From Natrarchaeobius halalkaliphilus (GTDB lineage Archaea > Halobacteriota > Halobacteria > Halobacteriales > Natrialbaceae), in contig NZ_REFY01000004.1 in the NCBI RefSeq assembly GCF_003841485.1, positions 310,001 to 374,000 on the forward strand: DNA of 64,000 bases, written 5' to 3'. Positions 8,819 through 17,535 of this stretch are shown here, in pieces. The first letter of the stretch is position 1. The number at the start of each line of letters is the position of its first letter. Made by a program: the position numbers and the translations under genes. The notes beneath the pieces were generated by a model, which did no database searches, was not told where the DNA came from, and saw nothing but the letters and a program-made list of their open reading frames with translations.

Positions 8819-9879
8819 GTGTATCCGCCTCGAATCCGGAATACGTAAACGCCCGCGTTCGTTCGCGCAGAGCGTCGTTGTTCGCTGACGACGAGTATCG
8901 GAAGCTGGTGCGGATGGGACCGAGCGCGATCGCTCGATTTATGGAGGAGACGGAGTACGAACGCGAGATAAACGCACTCGGGGCACGGTTTTCGGGAGTC
9001 GACTTGATCGAATACGCCCTGAATAGAAACCTCGCCAAGCACTTCGACGATCTGCTCGACTGGTCGGAGGGACGACTCTACGACCTGATCTCACGATACC
9101 TTCGGAAGTTCGACGTCTGGAACGTTAAAACGATTATTCGCGGGATCTACACCGAAAGCGATCCCGAAGAGATCCGAACGGACCTCATCCGGGCCGGCGA
9201 GCTCGAAGATCGAACGATCGATCAGCTCCTCGAAGTCGAGACGGTCGAGGACGCCATCGAGGTTCTCTCCGGAACCATCTTCGCTGACTCGCTCACGGAT
9301 GCATACGAGGAGTTCGAGCAAACGGGTGCGCTCGTTCCGCTCGAGAACGCTCTCGATCGCGAGTTCTACGAGCATCTCCTCGAGGACGTCGGTCAACCCT
9401 ACGGAGAGCCGATGGAAGGCCCCGAAGCGCTCTACGTCGAGTTCCTTCAGGCGGAGATCGACTTTCGAAACCTTCGAAACGCGCTCCGACTCGCCCGCAG
9501 CGGTGCCGACCTCGATCCCGGCGCGTACTACATCGAAGGCGGGACCCTGTTCAGTCAGTCGGAACTGAGTCGCCTCGTCGGAAACGAAGAGGAACTCGTC
9601 GACCACATCGCGGAGAACGAACGATACGCCGGGAGACTCTCCGGTGCGCTCGACCGACTCCGAGACGCAGACAGCCTCATTCAGTTCGAGCACGCACTCG
9701 ACGCAGCACTGCTCGAGTACTCGGATACGCTATCGAGCATCTATCCGACCTCCGTTTCGGCCGTTCTGTCGTACATCCTCGCCAAAGAGCGCGAGGTCGA
9801 AAACATCCGTGCGATCGCTCGAGGCCGCGAGGTCGGCCTCGACGAAAGCGAGATCGAAGAGGAGCTGGTGATCCTATGA
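8815..9879 (+). CDS. atpC: A-type ATP synthase subunit C
   Basis: 354 residues, all-alpha protein of the V-ATPase subunit d/AtpC family. It sits between the central stalk (D/F) and the membrane K ring and passes rotation to it. Recognisable stretches include NPEYVNARVRSRRASLF at the start, RYLRKFDVWNVKTIIRGIY (about residue 93) and YILAKEREVENIRAIARGRE near the end, where the family motif is strongest. It overlaps atpE by 4 bp (ATGA) and atpF by 4 bp. Confidence 0.94.
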   Translation: MSVSASNPEYVNARVRSRRASLFADDEYRKLVRMGPSAIARFMEETEYEREINALGARFSGVDLIEYALNRNLAKHFDDLLDWSEGRLYDLISRYLRKFDVWNVKTIIRGIYTESDPEEIRTDLIRAGELEDRTIDQLLEVETVEDAIEVLSGTIFADSLTDAYEEFEQTGALVPLENALDREFYEHLLEDVGQPYGEPMEGPEALYVEFLQAEIDFRNLRNALRLARSGADLDPGAYYIEGGTLFSQSELSRLVGNEEELVDHIAENERYAGRLSGALDRLRDADSLIQFEHALDAALLEYSDTLSSIYPTSVSAVLSYILAKEREVENIRAIARGREVGLDESEIEEELVIL

Positions 9880-10211
9880 GCCAGGAAATCGCAGTCGTTG
9901 GCGATCCGGAGTTTACGACCGGTTTCAGATTGGCCGGCGTTCGTCGGTTCGAGAACGTCGCGGCCGAAGAGAAAGGGACAGAGTTAGACGACGCCGTCAC
10001 GAACGTCCTCGATGACGATGGCGTCGGTATCGTCGTCATGCACGACGGCGACCTCGAACACCTCTCGCGGAACGTCCGTCAGGACGTCGAAACGAGCGTC
10101 GAGCCAGTCGTCGTCACGATCGGTTCCGGAACCGGTGGTGGCGGCCTGCGCGATCAGATCAAGCGTGCGATCGGTATCGATCTGATGGACGAGGACGAAG
10201 ACAACGAGTGA
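9876..10211 (+). CDS. atpF: A-type ATP synthase subunit F
   Basis: 111 residues, compact alpha/beta fold ([20 protein letters not shown], then [16 protein letters not shown]). Subunit F binds subunit D in the rotating central stalk and tunes activity. The C-terminal end is acidic ([10 protein letters not shown]), a little longer than in non-halophiles. It overlaps atpC by 4 bp and stands 10 bp before atpA. Confidence 0.93.
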   Translation: MSQEIAVVGDPEFTTGFRLAGVRRFENVAAEEKGTELDDAVTNVLDDDGVGIVVMHDGDLEHLSRNVRQDVETSVEPVVVTIGSGTGGGGLRDQIKRAIGIDLMDEDEDNE

Positions 10212-10221
10212 GACAACAACT

Positions 10222-11985
10222 ATGAGTCAGGCAGAAGAGATCGAAACCGTCGACGAAGACGGTGTAATCGAACGCGTGAGTGGTCCAGTCGTGACCGCCA
10301 CGGACCTCGACGCCCGGATGAACGACGTCGTCTACGTCGGTGAGGAAGGGCTGATGGGAGAGGTCATTGAAATCGAAGGGAACCTGACCACGATTCAGGT
10401 ATACGAAGAGACCTCCGGCGTCGGCCCGGGCGAGCCAGTCGAAAACACGGGCGAGCCCCTTTCCGTCGACCTCGGACCGGGTATGCTAAACGCCATCTAC
10501 GACGGCGTCCAACGCCCACTCGACGTTCTCGAAGAGAAGATGGGAACGGCGTTTCTCGACCGCGGGGTCGACGCGCCCGGTATCGACTTCGAGAAGGAGT
10601 GGGAGTTCGAGCCGGTCGTCGACGAAGGCGATGCGGTCGAACCCGGCGACGTCATCGGTGAAGTCCCCGAGACCGCGAGCATCACCCACAAGGTGATGGT
10701 TCCGCCCGACTACGAGGGTGGCGACGTCACGTCCATCGAGACGGGCGAGTTCACCGTCGACGAGTCGGTCGCTGAGCTTTCGTCGGGCGAGGACGTAACG
10801 ATGCACCAGGAGTGGCCGGTGCGTAAAGCCCGTCCCGCGGACGAAAAGAAGACCCCGACGATCCCGCTCGTTTCGGGTCAGCGAATTCTCGACGGCCTCT
10901 TCCCGATCGCCAAGGGTGGAACGGCGGCGATCCCCGGACCCTTTGGCTCCGGAAAGACGGTCACCCAGCACCAACTCGCCAAGTGGGCCGACGCGGACAT
11001 CGTCGTCTACGTCGGCTGTGGTGAGCGCGGGAACGAGATGACCGAGGTCATCGAGGACTTCCCCGAACTCGAGGACCCGAAGACGGGCAAGCCGCTCATG
11101 TCACGGACGTGCCTCATCGCAAACACGTCCAACATGCCGGTCGCAGCCCGCGAGTCCTGTATCTACACGGGAATCACCATCGCGGAGTACTTCCGCGACA
11201 TGGGCTACGACGTCGCGCTGATGGCCGACTCCACCTCGCGGTGGGCAGAAGCCATGCGAGAGATCTCGAGTCGACTCGAGGAGATGCCCGGCGAAGAGGG
11301 GTATCCCGCCTATCTGGCGGCCTCGCTTTCGGAGTTCTACGAGCGCGCCGGCCTGTTCCAGAACGTCAACGGCACGCAGGGATCGGTGTCGGTCATCGGC
11401 GCAGTCTCGCCACCCGGCGGTGACTTCTCCGAGCCGGTCACTCAGAACACCCTTCGGATCGTCAAGACCTTCTGGGCGCTGGACGCAGACCTGGCTGAGC
11501 GGCGTCACTTCCCCTCGATCAACTGGAACGAATCGTACTCGCTGTACCAACAGCAACTCGATCCGTGGTTCAGAGAGAACGTCGAGGAAGACTGGCCCGA
11601 GGTTCGCCAGTGGGCCGTCGACGTCCTAGACGAAGAGGACGAACTCCAAGAGATCGTCCAGCTCGTCGGCAAGGACGCGCTTCCGGCCGACCAGCAGCTA
11701 ACCCTCGAGGTCGCTCGCTATCTCCGCGAAGCGTGGCTCCAGCAGAACGCGTTCCACGACGTCGACACCTACTGCGATCCGAAAAAGACCTACCGGATGC
11801 TGGGTGCGATCAGGACGTTCAACGACGAAGCGTTCGCGGCACTCGACGCCGGCGTTCCGGTCGAAGAGATCGCAGACGTCGATGCCGCCCCACGGCTCAA
11901 CCGGATGGGGACCGCGGACGAGTGGAACGAGTTCATCGACGAGATCGAATCGGACCTCGAAGAACAGATTCGGAGTCTGTACTAA
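10222..11985 (+). CDS. atpA: A-type ATP synthase catalytic subunit A
   Basis: 587 residues. Three A subunits alternate with three B subunits in the head and carry the catalytic ATP sites. Domains in order: N-terminal barrel (1 to about 75, [20 protein letters not shown]), the bulge domain special to A subunits (about 115-200), and the nucleotide domain with the P-loop GPFGSGKT (about residue 234) and Walker [21 protein letters not shown], then the helical C-terminal domain. [18 protein letters not shown] is the conserved arginine-bearing stretch. No intein is present. atpB starts 2 bp after the stop. Confidence 0.97.
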   Translation: MSQAEEIETVDEDGVIERVSGPVVTATDLDARMNDVVYVGEEGLMGEVIEIEGNLTTIQVYEETSGVGPGEPVENTGEPLSVDLGPGMLNAIYDGVQRPLDVLEEKMGTAFLDRGVDAPGIDFEKEWEFEPVVDEGDAVEPGDVIGEVPETASITHKVMVPPDYEGGDVTSIETGEFTVDESVAELSSGEDVTMHQEWPVRKARPADEKKTPTIPLVSGQRILDGLFPIAKGGTAAIPGPFGSGKTVTQHQLAKWADADIVVYVGCGERGNEMTEVIEDFPELEDPKTGKPLMSRTCLIANTSNMPVAARESCIYTGITIAEYFRDMGYDVALMADSTSRWAEAMREISSRLEEMPGEEGYPAYLAASLSEFYERAGLFQNVNGTQGSVSVIGAVSPPGGDFSEPVTQNTLRIVKTFWALDADLAERRHFPSINWNESYSLYQQQLDPWFRENVEEDWPEVRQWAVDVLDEEDELQEIVQLVGKDALPADQQLTLEVARYLREAWLQQNAFHDVDTYCDPKKTYRMLGAIRTFNDEAFAALDAGVPVEEIADVDAAPRLNRMGTADEWNEFIDEIESDLEEQIRSLY

Positions 11986-11987
11986 CC

Positions 11988-13406
11988 ATGAAAGAGTACC
12001 AGACAATCACGGAAGTCAGCGGTCCGCTGGTGTTTGCCGAAGTCGACGAACCCGTCGGATACGACGAGATGGTCGAGATCGAAACGCCGAGTGGAGACAC
12101 CCTGCGCGGACAGGTGTTGGAATCGAGCGACGGACTCGTCTCGATTCAGGTGTTCGAGGGGACCGGCGGTATCGACCGCAACGCGTCCGTTCGGTTCCTG
12201 GGCGAAACGATGAAGATGCCGGTCACCGAGGACCTGCTCGGACGGGTGCTCGACGGCTCCGGGAACCCGATCGACGGCGGTCCGGAGATCGTTCCCGACG
12301 AACGTATCGACATCGTCGGTGAAGCGATCAACCCCTACTCCCGGGAGTATCCCGAAGAGTTCATCCAGACCGGTGTCTCGACGATCGACGGCATGAACAC
12401 GCTGGTTCGCGGTCAGAAGCTGCCGATCTTCTCGGGTTCCGGATTGCCTCACAACGAACTCGCACTCCAGATCGCCCGGCAGGCGACCGTCCCGGAGGAA
12501 GAAGAAGGCGACGACGAAGACGGCTCGGAGTTCGCAGTCATCTTCGGTGCGATGGGGATCACCCAGGAGGAGGCAAACGAGTTCATGCAGGACTTCGAGC
12601 GCACGGGCGCGCTCGAGCGTTCGGTCGTCTTCATGAACTTAGCGGACGACCCCGCGGTCGAGCGGACGGTCACCCCGCGTCTCGCGCTGACGACGGCGGA
12701 GTACCTCGCCTTCGAGAAGGATTACCACGTTCTCGTCATCCTCACCGACATCACGAACTACTGTGAGGCGTTGCGAGAAATCGGTGCGGCCCGCGAGGAG
12801 GTTCCGGGTCGGCGTGGCTACCCCGGATACATGTACACCGACCTGGCACAGCTCTACGAGCGTGCCGGTCGAATCGAAGGCCGCGAGGGATCGGTAACGC
12901 AGATTCCGATCCTCACGATGCCCGGCGACGACGACACGCACCCGATCCCCGACCTGACGGGATACATCACCGAAGGGCAGATCGTGATGGACCGGGACCT
13001 GAACAGTCAGGGGATCGAGCCGCCGATCAACGTCCTGCCCAGCCTCTCGCGGCTGATGGACGACGGGATCGGCGAGGGCCTCACCCGCGCGGACCACGGC
13101 GACGTCTCCGACCAGATGTACGCCGCCTACGCGGAGGGTGAGGACCTGCGCGACCTCGTGAACATCGTCGGTCGCGAAGCGCTATCCGAGCGTGACAACA
13201 AGTTCCTCGACTTCGCTGACCGCTTCGAGGACGAGTTCGCCCAGCAGGGCTACGATACCAACCGATCGATCGACGACACGCTCGAGATTGGCTGGGATCT
13301 GCTGTCGACGCTTCCGAAAGAGGAACTCAACCGTATCGGCGAGGACCTCATCGAAGAGCACTATCGCGAGGAAGAAGTCGAGCAGGTCGAAACGACAGCG
13401 GACTGA
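11988..13406 (+). CDS. atpB: A-type ATP synthase regulatory subunit B
   Basis: 472 residues. The non-catalytic partner of subunit A in the head. It starts [20 protein letters not shown] at the ATG 2 bp after atpA; the longer open frame upstream is a shadow of atpA. The degenerate P-loop region reads [20 protein letters not shown] (about residue 145), where A subunits have GxxxxGKT, as is normal for B. Later landmarks are [33 protein letters not shown] and [22 protein letters not shown]6 run follows 12 bp after the stop and may end transcription, so atpD, usually the next gene, is probably transcribed on its own. Confidence 0.97.
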   Translation: MKEYQTITEVSGPLVFAEVDEPVGYDEMVEIETPSGDTLRGQVLESSDGLVSIQVFEGTGGIDRNASVRFLGETMKMPVTEDLLGRVLDGSGNPIDGGPEIVPDERIDIVGEAINPYSREYPEEFIQTGVSTIDGMNTLVRGQKLPIFSGSGLPHNELALQIARQATVPEEEEGDDEDGSEFAVIFGAMGITQEEANEFMQDFERTGALERSVVFMNLADDPAVERTVTPRLALTTAEYLAFEKDYHVLVILTDITNYCEALREIGAAREEVPGRRGYPGYMYTDLAQLYERAGRIEGREGSVTQIPILTMPGDDDTHPIPDLTGYITEGQIVMDRDLNSQGIEPPINVLPSLSRLMDDGIGEGLTRADHGDVSDQMYAAYAEGEDLRDLVNIVGREALSERDNKFLDFADRFEDEFAQQGYDTNRSIDDTLEIGWDLLSTLPKEELNRIGEDLIEEHYREEEVEQVETTAD

Positions 13407-13418
13407 TCGGAAACGCGA

Positions 13419-13424
13419 TTTTTT
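13419..13424 (+). terminator. Possible archaeal terminator after atpB
   Basis: A run of six T on the coding strand, 12 nt downstream of the atpB stop. Short U-tracts are the usual archaeal termination signal. It marks the likely 3' end of the atpHIKECFAB transcript. Confidence 0.45.
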
Positions 13425-13644
13425 CAGACCGCGACGTGGCGAGCGGAGACAGGATCACCACCCCTATATCCAGTCCTACCAACCAGACGTTTCGGTTTTA
13501 CTAGGTCCAGTTTCTCGTTGATCGCATTTTTACACCTGGTTACCACCTGCCAGCAGTAACTTTTGTACGGACATACTTTGACTCCGTTCACCGATCCCAT
13601 GTTACTTCTAACTATATTAATTGAAATATTTCATACGCATAAAA

Positions 13645-13650
13645 TTTATA
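13645..13650 (+). promoter_or_regulatory. TATA box in an AT-rich leader region
   Basis: TTTATA lies 23-28 nt before the ATG at 13673. It sits within about 70 bp (13600-13672) that are almost only A and T, in strong contrast to the GC-rich atp genes just upstream. The region marks the left side of the AT-rich island. Confidence 0.55.
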
Positions 13651-13970
13651 TTCTTTAATATATTATTTCTAAATGAGAATAGATGATAATAATAGCAGAT
13701 CGCGTCGAAACCTACTCAAGAAATCGGGGGCCATTGGGCTTGGCGCGATTAGTCTTAGCGGATCGGCTGGAGCGCACGACGAATCGGTAAGAAATCTCCA
13801 CTCCGAGGATGATTTCAAAGCTGAAAATTATGTCGAAAGAGAAGAATTCATCTACCGAAGAGTCCAGACCGCGGAGACAGAAATGCTGTTGCGACTTGAT
13901 TTAGGGAAGGGTGAGGCTGTATTCGCTGAGATGAAATATGCAAGAACTGCAGAGGGTCTGACGGATTCAC

Positions 13971-13978
13971 CAATGGAT
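13971..13978 (+). repeat. Left target-site duplication CAATGGAT
   Basis: An 8-bp direct repeat identical to 15695-15702, directly outside the left terminal inverted repeat. Eight-bp duplications are known for ISH1-type elements of the IS5 family. Confidence 0.9.
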
Positions 13979-13995
13979 GGCTCTGTTGAAATCCT
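13979..13995 (+). repeat. Left terminal inverted repeat of the IS
   Basis: GGCTCTGTTGAAATCCT. It matches the reverse complement of 15678-15694 at 16 of 17 positions. Confidence 0.9.
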
Positions 13996-14030
13996 TAGTA
14001 AGTTACAGATCCAGTCGGTAGTTTGAGTAG

Positions 14031-14852
14031 ATGCAGACGCTCCCAAAGTCTCGGTTGCTCCAGTTTGTCGAGGAAGCATTTCAGTTAGCTCAACGTGCCG
14101 TAGCTCGATACTCTTCAAAGTTCTCGAAACAACGCTACACTCTCCATCAGCACATCGTTCTCCTGTGTCTCAAAGTTCGGAAAGACACAACGTATCGAAC
14201 ACTTCTCGACGAACTCATCGAGATGCCCCGTATTCGGAACGCGATCAACCTCACCGAACTTCCTGCTCCATCCACGCTGTGCAAAGCGTTCGATAGACTC
14301 GATATGGCCGTCTGGCGAGTGCTTCTCAATCTCTCTGTTTCACTGCTTCCGACCAATGGAGTTGTGGGGATCGACGCTTCAGGCTTCGACCGCAGTCACG
14401 CCTCAAAACACTACACAAAACGAGCCGAACTCACGATTCAGCAGCTCAAAGTGACGCTACTGGTCGATACGAAGCTAAACGCGGTCCTCGATCTACACGT
14501 GACAACGACACGAAAACACGATAGCCAGATCGCCCCATCGTTGATCAAGCGCAATCCCGAGACCATTGACATCCTGCTCGGTGACAAAGGGTACGACGAT
14601 CAGAAGATCAGACGACTTGCCCGTCAACATGAAGTACGTCCACTGATCAAGCATCGTGAGTTCACACCACTTCACAAGGCATGGAACGCACGCTTGGACG
14701 CTGACCTCTACGGCCAACGAAGTCAGTCTGAGACCGTCAATTCAACTCTCAAGCGGAAGTACGGTGCGTTCGTCCGCTCACGACGCTGGTGGAAACAGTT
14801 CCGTGAACTCACTATCGCCTGTCTCGTTCATAATCTCGACCGGTCACTCTGA
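14031..14852 (+). CDS. IS5-family transposase
   Basis: 273 residues, full length for the ISH1-type group. The DDE catalytic residues can be placed: Asp115 in VVGIDASGFDRSH, Asp185 in ILLGDKGYDD, and Glu234 in SQSETVNSTLKRKYG, the last being the Y/N-R/K-E-K region of IS5 relatives. The N-terminus (LLQFVEEAFQLAQRAVARYS onward) is a helical DNA-binding part. The ATG lies 52 bp inside the left inverted repeat, the normal place. No frameshift or internal stop is seen, so it could be active. It cuts and joins the element ends in the cytoplasm. Confidence 0.93.
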   Translation: MQTLPKSRLLQFVEEAFQLAQRAVARYSSKFSKQRYTLHQHIVLLCLKVRKDTTYRTLLDELIEMPRIRNAINLTELPAPSTLCKAFDRLDMAVWRVLLNLSVSLLPTNGVVGIDASGFDRSHASKHYTKRAELTIQQLKVTLLVDTKLNAVLDLHVTTTRKHDSQIAPSLIKRNPETIDILLGDKGYDDQKIRRLARQHEVRPLIKHREFTPLHKAWNARLDADLYGQRSQSETVNSTLKRKYGAFVRSRRWWKQFRELTIACLVHNLDRSL

Positions 14853-15090
14853 GCGGTCAATACAGGAGATCTACACAACACGGGTATCGAATTTTGACAA
14901 AATAACCCACTCATCCATAGCCTTCTATATTGACATCTACTGAATCGGAGACGCTTTTCTCATCAGTAATCCTGAATATGTATGAATGACCGAAAGGTAT
15001 TATTGAGTGCTACTAACGGGAAGCAAGTGGCGCAAACTGTGGAGGGGTCTAGGATCGCTCAACAAGGGTGATCTGTCCAAGAGAAAATAA
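14853..15090. other. Non-coding space inside the IS between the two genes
   Basis: 238 bp between the transposase stop and the convergent passenger gene stop. It is AT-richer than the host genome. No second copy of the terminal inverted repeat is visible, so there is no sign that the passenger lies outside a smaller element. Confidence 0.5.
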
Positions 15091-15564
15091 CTACTCAGCT
15101 ATAGTGAGATCGACCGAATCTGGCACGCCTTCCTTATCGGTGATTCGAATGAGATAGGAATGTGTTTTGAGGTCATCATGGTCGATAAGAAATGGCTTAT
15201 CTACCGAAATAGCAACCCGCAGGCCAGACTCAATGCGTTCAATCGAATCCAGTACAAGATCTTCTTCTGATCGCGTTCCATATTGAGCAACAAGAATATA
15301 CGACTCCTCAAAATTGGTCTCTTCCGCAAAATCAGACCCGTCCGGGTGGTCGTCTCTGAATTCAGTGTCTGCCGTTTCTCCATCTGCTATTATCGTGTAC
15401 GACTGTTCCCTATAACCTAATACAGGAAGTCCGAAAACGTTTCCTTCGGTGTACAGCGTATCCACATCCATATCATTGGGAATTGACGGTGTTCGTGACC
15501 TGTACAATGCATACCCTGCACCAAAAGCAAGACCGCCGACAGCAAGGAATTTCCGTCGCTTCAT
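15091..15564 (-). CDS. Tat-signal passenger protein carried by the IS, function unknown
   Basis: 157 residues. It begins MKRRKFLAVGGLAFGAGYAL: twin arginines followed by a hydrophobic stretch, a Tat-type signal or N-terminal anchor without an obvious lipobox. The rest is acidic and beta-rich (LPVLGYREQSYTIIADGETA, ESYILVAQYGTRSEEDLVLD), suggesting a small secreted or membrane-tethered domain. I recognise no family. ATG 15564 is chosen over the in-frame TTG two codons upstream. It is wholly inside the transposable element, convergent with the transposase, and its base composition matches the island, not the host. It could be a passenger that helps the host or modulates the element. Confidence 0.75.
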   Translation of the reverse strand: MKRRKFLAVGGLAFGAGYALYRSRTPSIPNDMDVDTLYTEGNVFGLPVLGYREQSYTIIADGETADTEFRDDHPDGSDFAEETNFEESYILVAQYGTRSEEDLVLDSIERIESGLRVAISVDKPFLIDHDDLKTHSYLIRITDKEGVPDSVDLTIAE

Positions 15565-15584
15565 AGTCAAATATTTGAGATGAG

Positions 15585-15604
15585 TCCCTAAATGTCTTTA
15601 GGGA
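15585..15604. promoter_or_regulatory. Perfect hairpin just upstream of the passenger gene
   Basis: TCCCTAAA, loop TGTC, TTTAGGGA: an 8-bp perfect inverted repeat, 21 nt before the passenger start codon. It could be an operator or a structure in the leader. It overlaps the place where the passenger's TATA region is expected. Confidence 0.4.
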
Positions 15605-15677
15605 ACCCAAATGCCGATTTGACCAATCCGCAGACCTCATCGACCGGCTGTTTCAGTTGAGAATATGTCTAAAAAAT

Positions 15678-15694
15678 AGGATTTCAACAAAGCC
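15678..15694 (-). repeat. Right terminal inverted repeat of the IS
   Basis: AGGATTTCAACAAAGCC on the plus strand, the inverted partner of 13979-13995 with one mismatch. Confidence 0.9.
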
Positions 15695-15702
15695 CAATGG
15701 AT
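15695..15702 (+). repeat. Right target-site duplication CAATGGAT
   Basis: Identical to 13971-13978. The ATG inside this copy makes the 3' gene fragment look like an independent gene starting at 15697. Confidence 0.9.
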
Positions 15703-16305
15703 GACAATTTGAAGGAACAGACTCGTTCTATGACTGGTGTCGGGGATCCGAATGTTGAATCTGTAGATACAAAACTGGAGGCCGTGGATCCGGTAGAGAT
15801 CGTCGATGCGACGGAGGGTGTGAGTATTCAGTCCAGTGGTGTGATTTTCCAACAGGTGGATGTGGCCGAGAAATATCTCGGAAGTTGCGGGACCATCGGT
15901 TACGATGACCACATGTATTATCACGTCGCGATGGAATTAGGCGATTACAAATTCGACGACCTCGGAGATGCTATCGCCTATGGTGTCGTTTGTGACGCGC
16001 TTTTTATCCTAGTAGGATCGAAAAGCAAAACCATTAAGCAGCTCTTAAAGAAGATTTCTGACCACCCCCTAATAAGGACGATCCCTGACAGCATCTGCGC
16101 ATTTATATCCGGAACGGTCCTAGATGGGATCTTTTCCGGTAACGATGGGACGGTCGCATTTTGGGATCGAGAAAGTGGTGGCACTGTCAGTACATCCCAG
16201 CTCGTTTTTGGAGGCTCGGGCGAATACGACCCTGATCCGGAAGACGTAATCGATAAGGGGCCGGTGGAAGAATTCACGGGAGTCCATACCGAAGCCTTGC
16301 TATAA
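15697..16305 (+). pseudogene. 3' fragment of the IS-split Tat-secreted protein gene
   Basis: The frame codes 202 residues. The first two (Met-Asp) come from the duplicated target, and from 15703 on it is the original gene, in frame with the fragment that ends at 13978. The sequence has a Thr/Val-rich stretch, a segment FQQVDVAEKYLGSCGTIGY, two hydrophobic helices (LGDAIAYGVVCDALFILVGS; IPDSICAFISGTVLDGIF) and an acidic tail. Three Cys are present. No known family is recognised. Secretion by Tat plus hydrophobic helices and a following small membrane-protein gene is reminiscent of a peptide or toxin precursor with partner, but this is only a guess. Without the signal peptide this fragment should stay inside the cell. 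Confidence 0.75.
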
Positions 16306-16393
16306 TAGCTACAACGCAAGTGTCTCTCAAAAATATATTGAGTATAATAGTTGTGTGAAGACGACAACATTACATAAATTACTTAAAACTAGT

Positions 16394-16666
16394 ATGGAAT
16401 TTAATGTTATAATTGCATTTCTTATTGGATTTATCTGGGGGACCATAGTATTCATATATGGTAAGGTCTCAAACGCAGATCCGATTCCCCGTTACGATGG
16501 AACGTTCCGTTCGGCAATTCGAATCGGGATCGATATCGCATTCGTAGGCGGTGGTACAGGAACCGTGGTGTACCTCACAGAGAGCTACCTTTCAGCGTTT
16601 CAGTACGGCCTTGCCGGAATAGTGTTTGCCTGCATCGCAGTCGCTGTTTCCGTCAATTTTCGGTGA
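16394..16666 (+). CDS. Small membrane protein, function unknown
   Basis: 90 residues with three hydrophobic stretches: VIIAFLIGFIWGTIVFIYG, AFVGGGTGTVVYLTESYL and QYGLAGIVFACIAVAVSVNF. Polar residues between them (ADPIPRYDGTFRSAIRIG) form a loop. ATG 16394 is preferred to an in-frame GTG 13 codons earlier, whose extra residues are polar and unlikely. It lies 88 bp after the interrupted secreted-protein gene, in the same AT-rich island, and may have been its partner (for example an immunity or export helper). No homologue is recognised. Confidence 0.6.
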   Translation: MEFNVIIAFLIGFIWGTIVFIYGKVSNADPIPRYDGTFRSAIRIGIDIAFVGGGTGTVVYLTESYLSAFQYGLAGIVFACIAVAVSVNFR

Positions 16667-17050
16667 CGGTTCGATTCAACTCCCGAGAACAGTTTCTCGG
16701 ATAACTCGTCTGACTCGTCGGTCTACAGGGGATGATTTGAGTACTCTGCCGGAGTCGAAAAACCAGGAGTACGTAGTGATCGAGCGCCGAGCCGGACTCG
16801 GCTACGACACCGACAATAGCGCTATTCGGGGGCGGTCGAACTGGTAATCGAGAACCTCCAAAACAAGGGAATGCCCGCTGGGAAACAAGAGCACCGTGGC
16901 GTCTCAGTCTAGATAGTGAAACGGTAACGATGTCTCGTATGGAAGATTGTGCGATTCCAAGTGTCGACGCAAGTAGTTGTGGGATCGCATACGGATGTGT
17001 TGTTGGAAACTGTTCGGTAATATAATGTCCTTCTCAGCGTGAATTATCGT
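16667..17050. other. Intergenic region at the right border of the island
   Basis: 384 bp with no convincing gene. An open frame of 73 codons (16626-16847) overlaps the preceding gene and has no recognisable pattern. Base composition moves back to GC-rich here. A stretch near 16988 (CATACGGATGTGTTGTTG) loosely resembles one edge of the palindromic repeats described elsewhere, too weakly to call. Confidence 0.4.
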
Positions 17051-17413
17051 ATGATCCCCAGACCGACGAAGGGCGGATCGATCGTGGTTCTTCTACTGGC
17101 CGGTACCGTACTCGGTGCCGGCGTACTGGCGACGCGGTATCCGGAACTGCGATCGGCGATGACGATCGTCGTTGGGGCCGCCATCACCTTCGCGCTCCTC
17201 GCACCGTACGTCGTTCCCGGCGTCTACGATCGCCCGACGACGTCCATCATCGGGGTTCTCGTAGCCAGCGTCGGCGGATATGGAATCCTCCTCGATGATA
17301 CGGCAAGTGTGCTGATGTGGCTGCTCCTCGTCGGCGGAATCGCGATGGTCGCGGAGGACCAGTATCGACGGCGACGCGGCTCGGGATCGCCGGAGGGCCA
17401 CGAGGCAAAGTGA
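17051..17413 (+). CDS. Small four-helix membrane protein, function unknown
   Basis: 120 residues with four probable membrane helices: SIVVLLLAGTVLGAGVLA, TIVVGAAITFALLAPYVV, IIGVLVASVGGYGILLDD and VLMWLLLVGGIAMVAEDQ, ending in a basic tail (YRRRRGSGS). ATG 17051 is used; an in-frame GTG four codons upstream adds little. GC-rich like the host genome, so it lies outside the AT-rich island. No catalytic motif is visible. Confidence 0.65.
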   Translation: MIPRPTKGGSIVVLLLAGTVLGAGVLATRYPELRSAMTIVVGAAITFALLAPYVVPGVYDRPTTSIIGVLVASVGGYGILLDDTASVLMWLLLVGGIAMVAEDQYRRRRGSGSPEGHEAK

Positions 17414-17535
17414 GGATCGAGTCACGACGCGAGTCGCTGCGTACCTGATGCGGTGGGACAGATTCGATGTGCTCGAGTGACTTCAACGAAGCAGACTGAC
17501 AGAGTTCTTATACCAGTAGAGTAACGACAACTGAT

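Larger units (their letters stand above)
13673..14026 (+). pseudogene. 5' fragment of a Tat-secreted protein gene, split by an IS element
   Basis: The open frame codes 117 residues, but only the first 102 (to Asp102 at 13978) belong to the original gene. The last 15 are read through the left end of the inserted element. A twin-arginine signal is clear: SRRNLLKKSGAIGLGAISLS followed by SGSAGA, a good cleavage site. After it comes an acidic region with no known motif. The other part is at 15703-16305: removing the element and one target copy joins ...TDSPMD to DNLKEQ... in the same frame, giving a 302-residue protein. Codon use is much more AT-rich than in the neighbours. Function unknown; the truncated product is probably not active. 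Confidence 0.8.
13979..15694 (+). mobile_element. IS5-family (ISH1-like) insertion sequence with a passenger gene, 1716 bp
   Basis: The ends are imperfect 17-bp inverted repeats (GGCTCTGTTGAAATCCT at the left, GGCTTTGTTGAAATCCT read inward from the right, one mismatch), flanked by a perfect 8-bp duplication CAATGGAT. The left part carries an intact DDE transposase. The right 840 bp hold a minus-strand gene for a Tat-signal protein unrelated to transposition. Elements of this transposase type are normally about 1.1 kb, so the extra gene is unusual. Perfect duplications and intact frames suggest a recent insertion. The element splits a secreted-protein gene. The family name is from protein pattern; the exact IS name is not known. 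Confidence 0.9.

Noticed and set aside
11565-11987. N-terminal extension of atpB into atpA
   Set aside because: Subunit B starts at MKEYQ; the upstream frame is a shadow of atpA.
16985-17024. Possible fifth palindromic repeat copy
   Set aside because: Only a loose match at one edge (CATACGG...) and no inverted partner.
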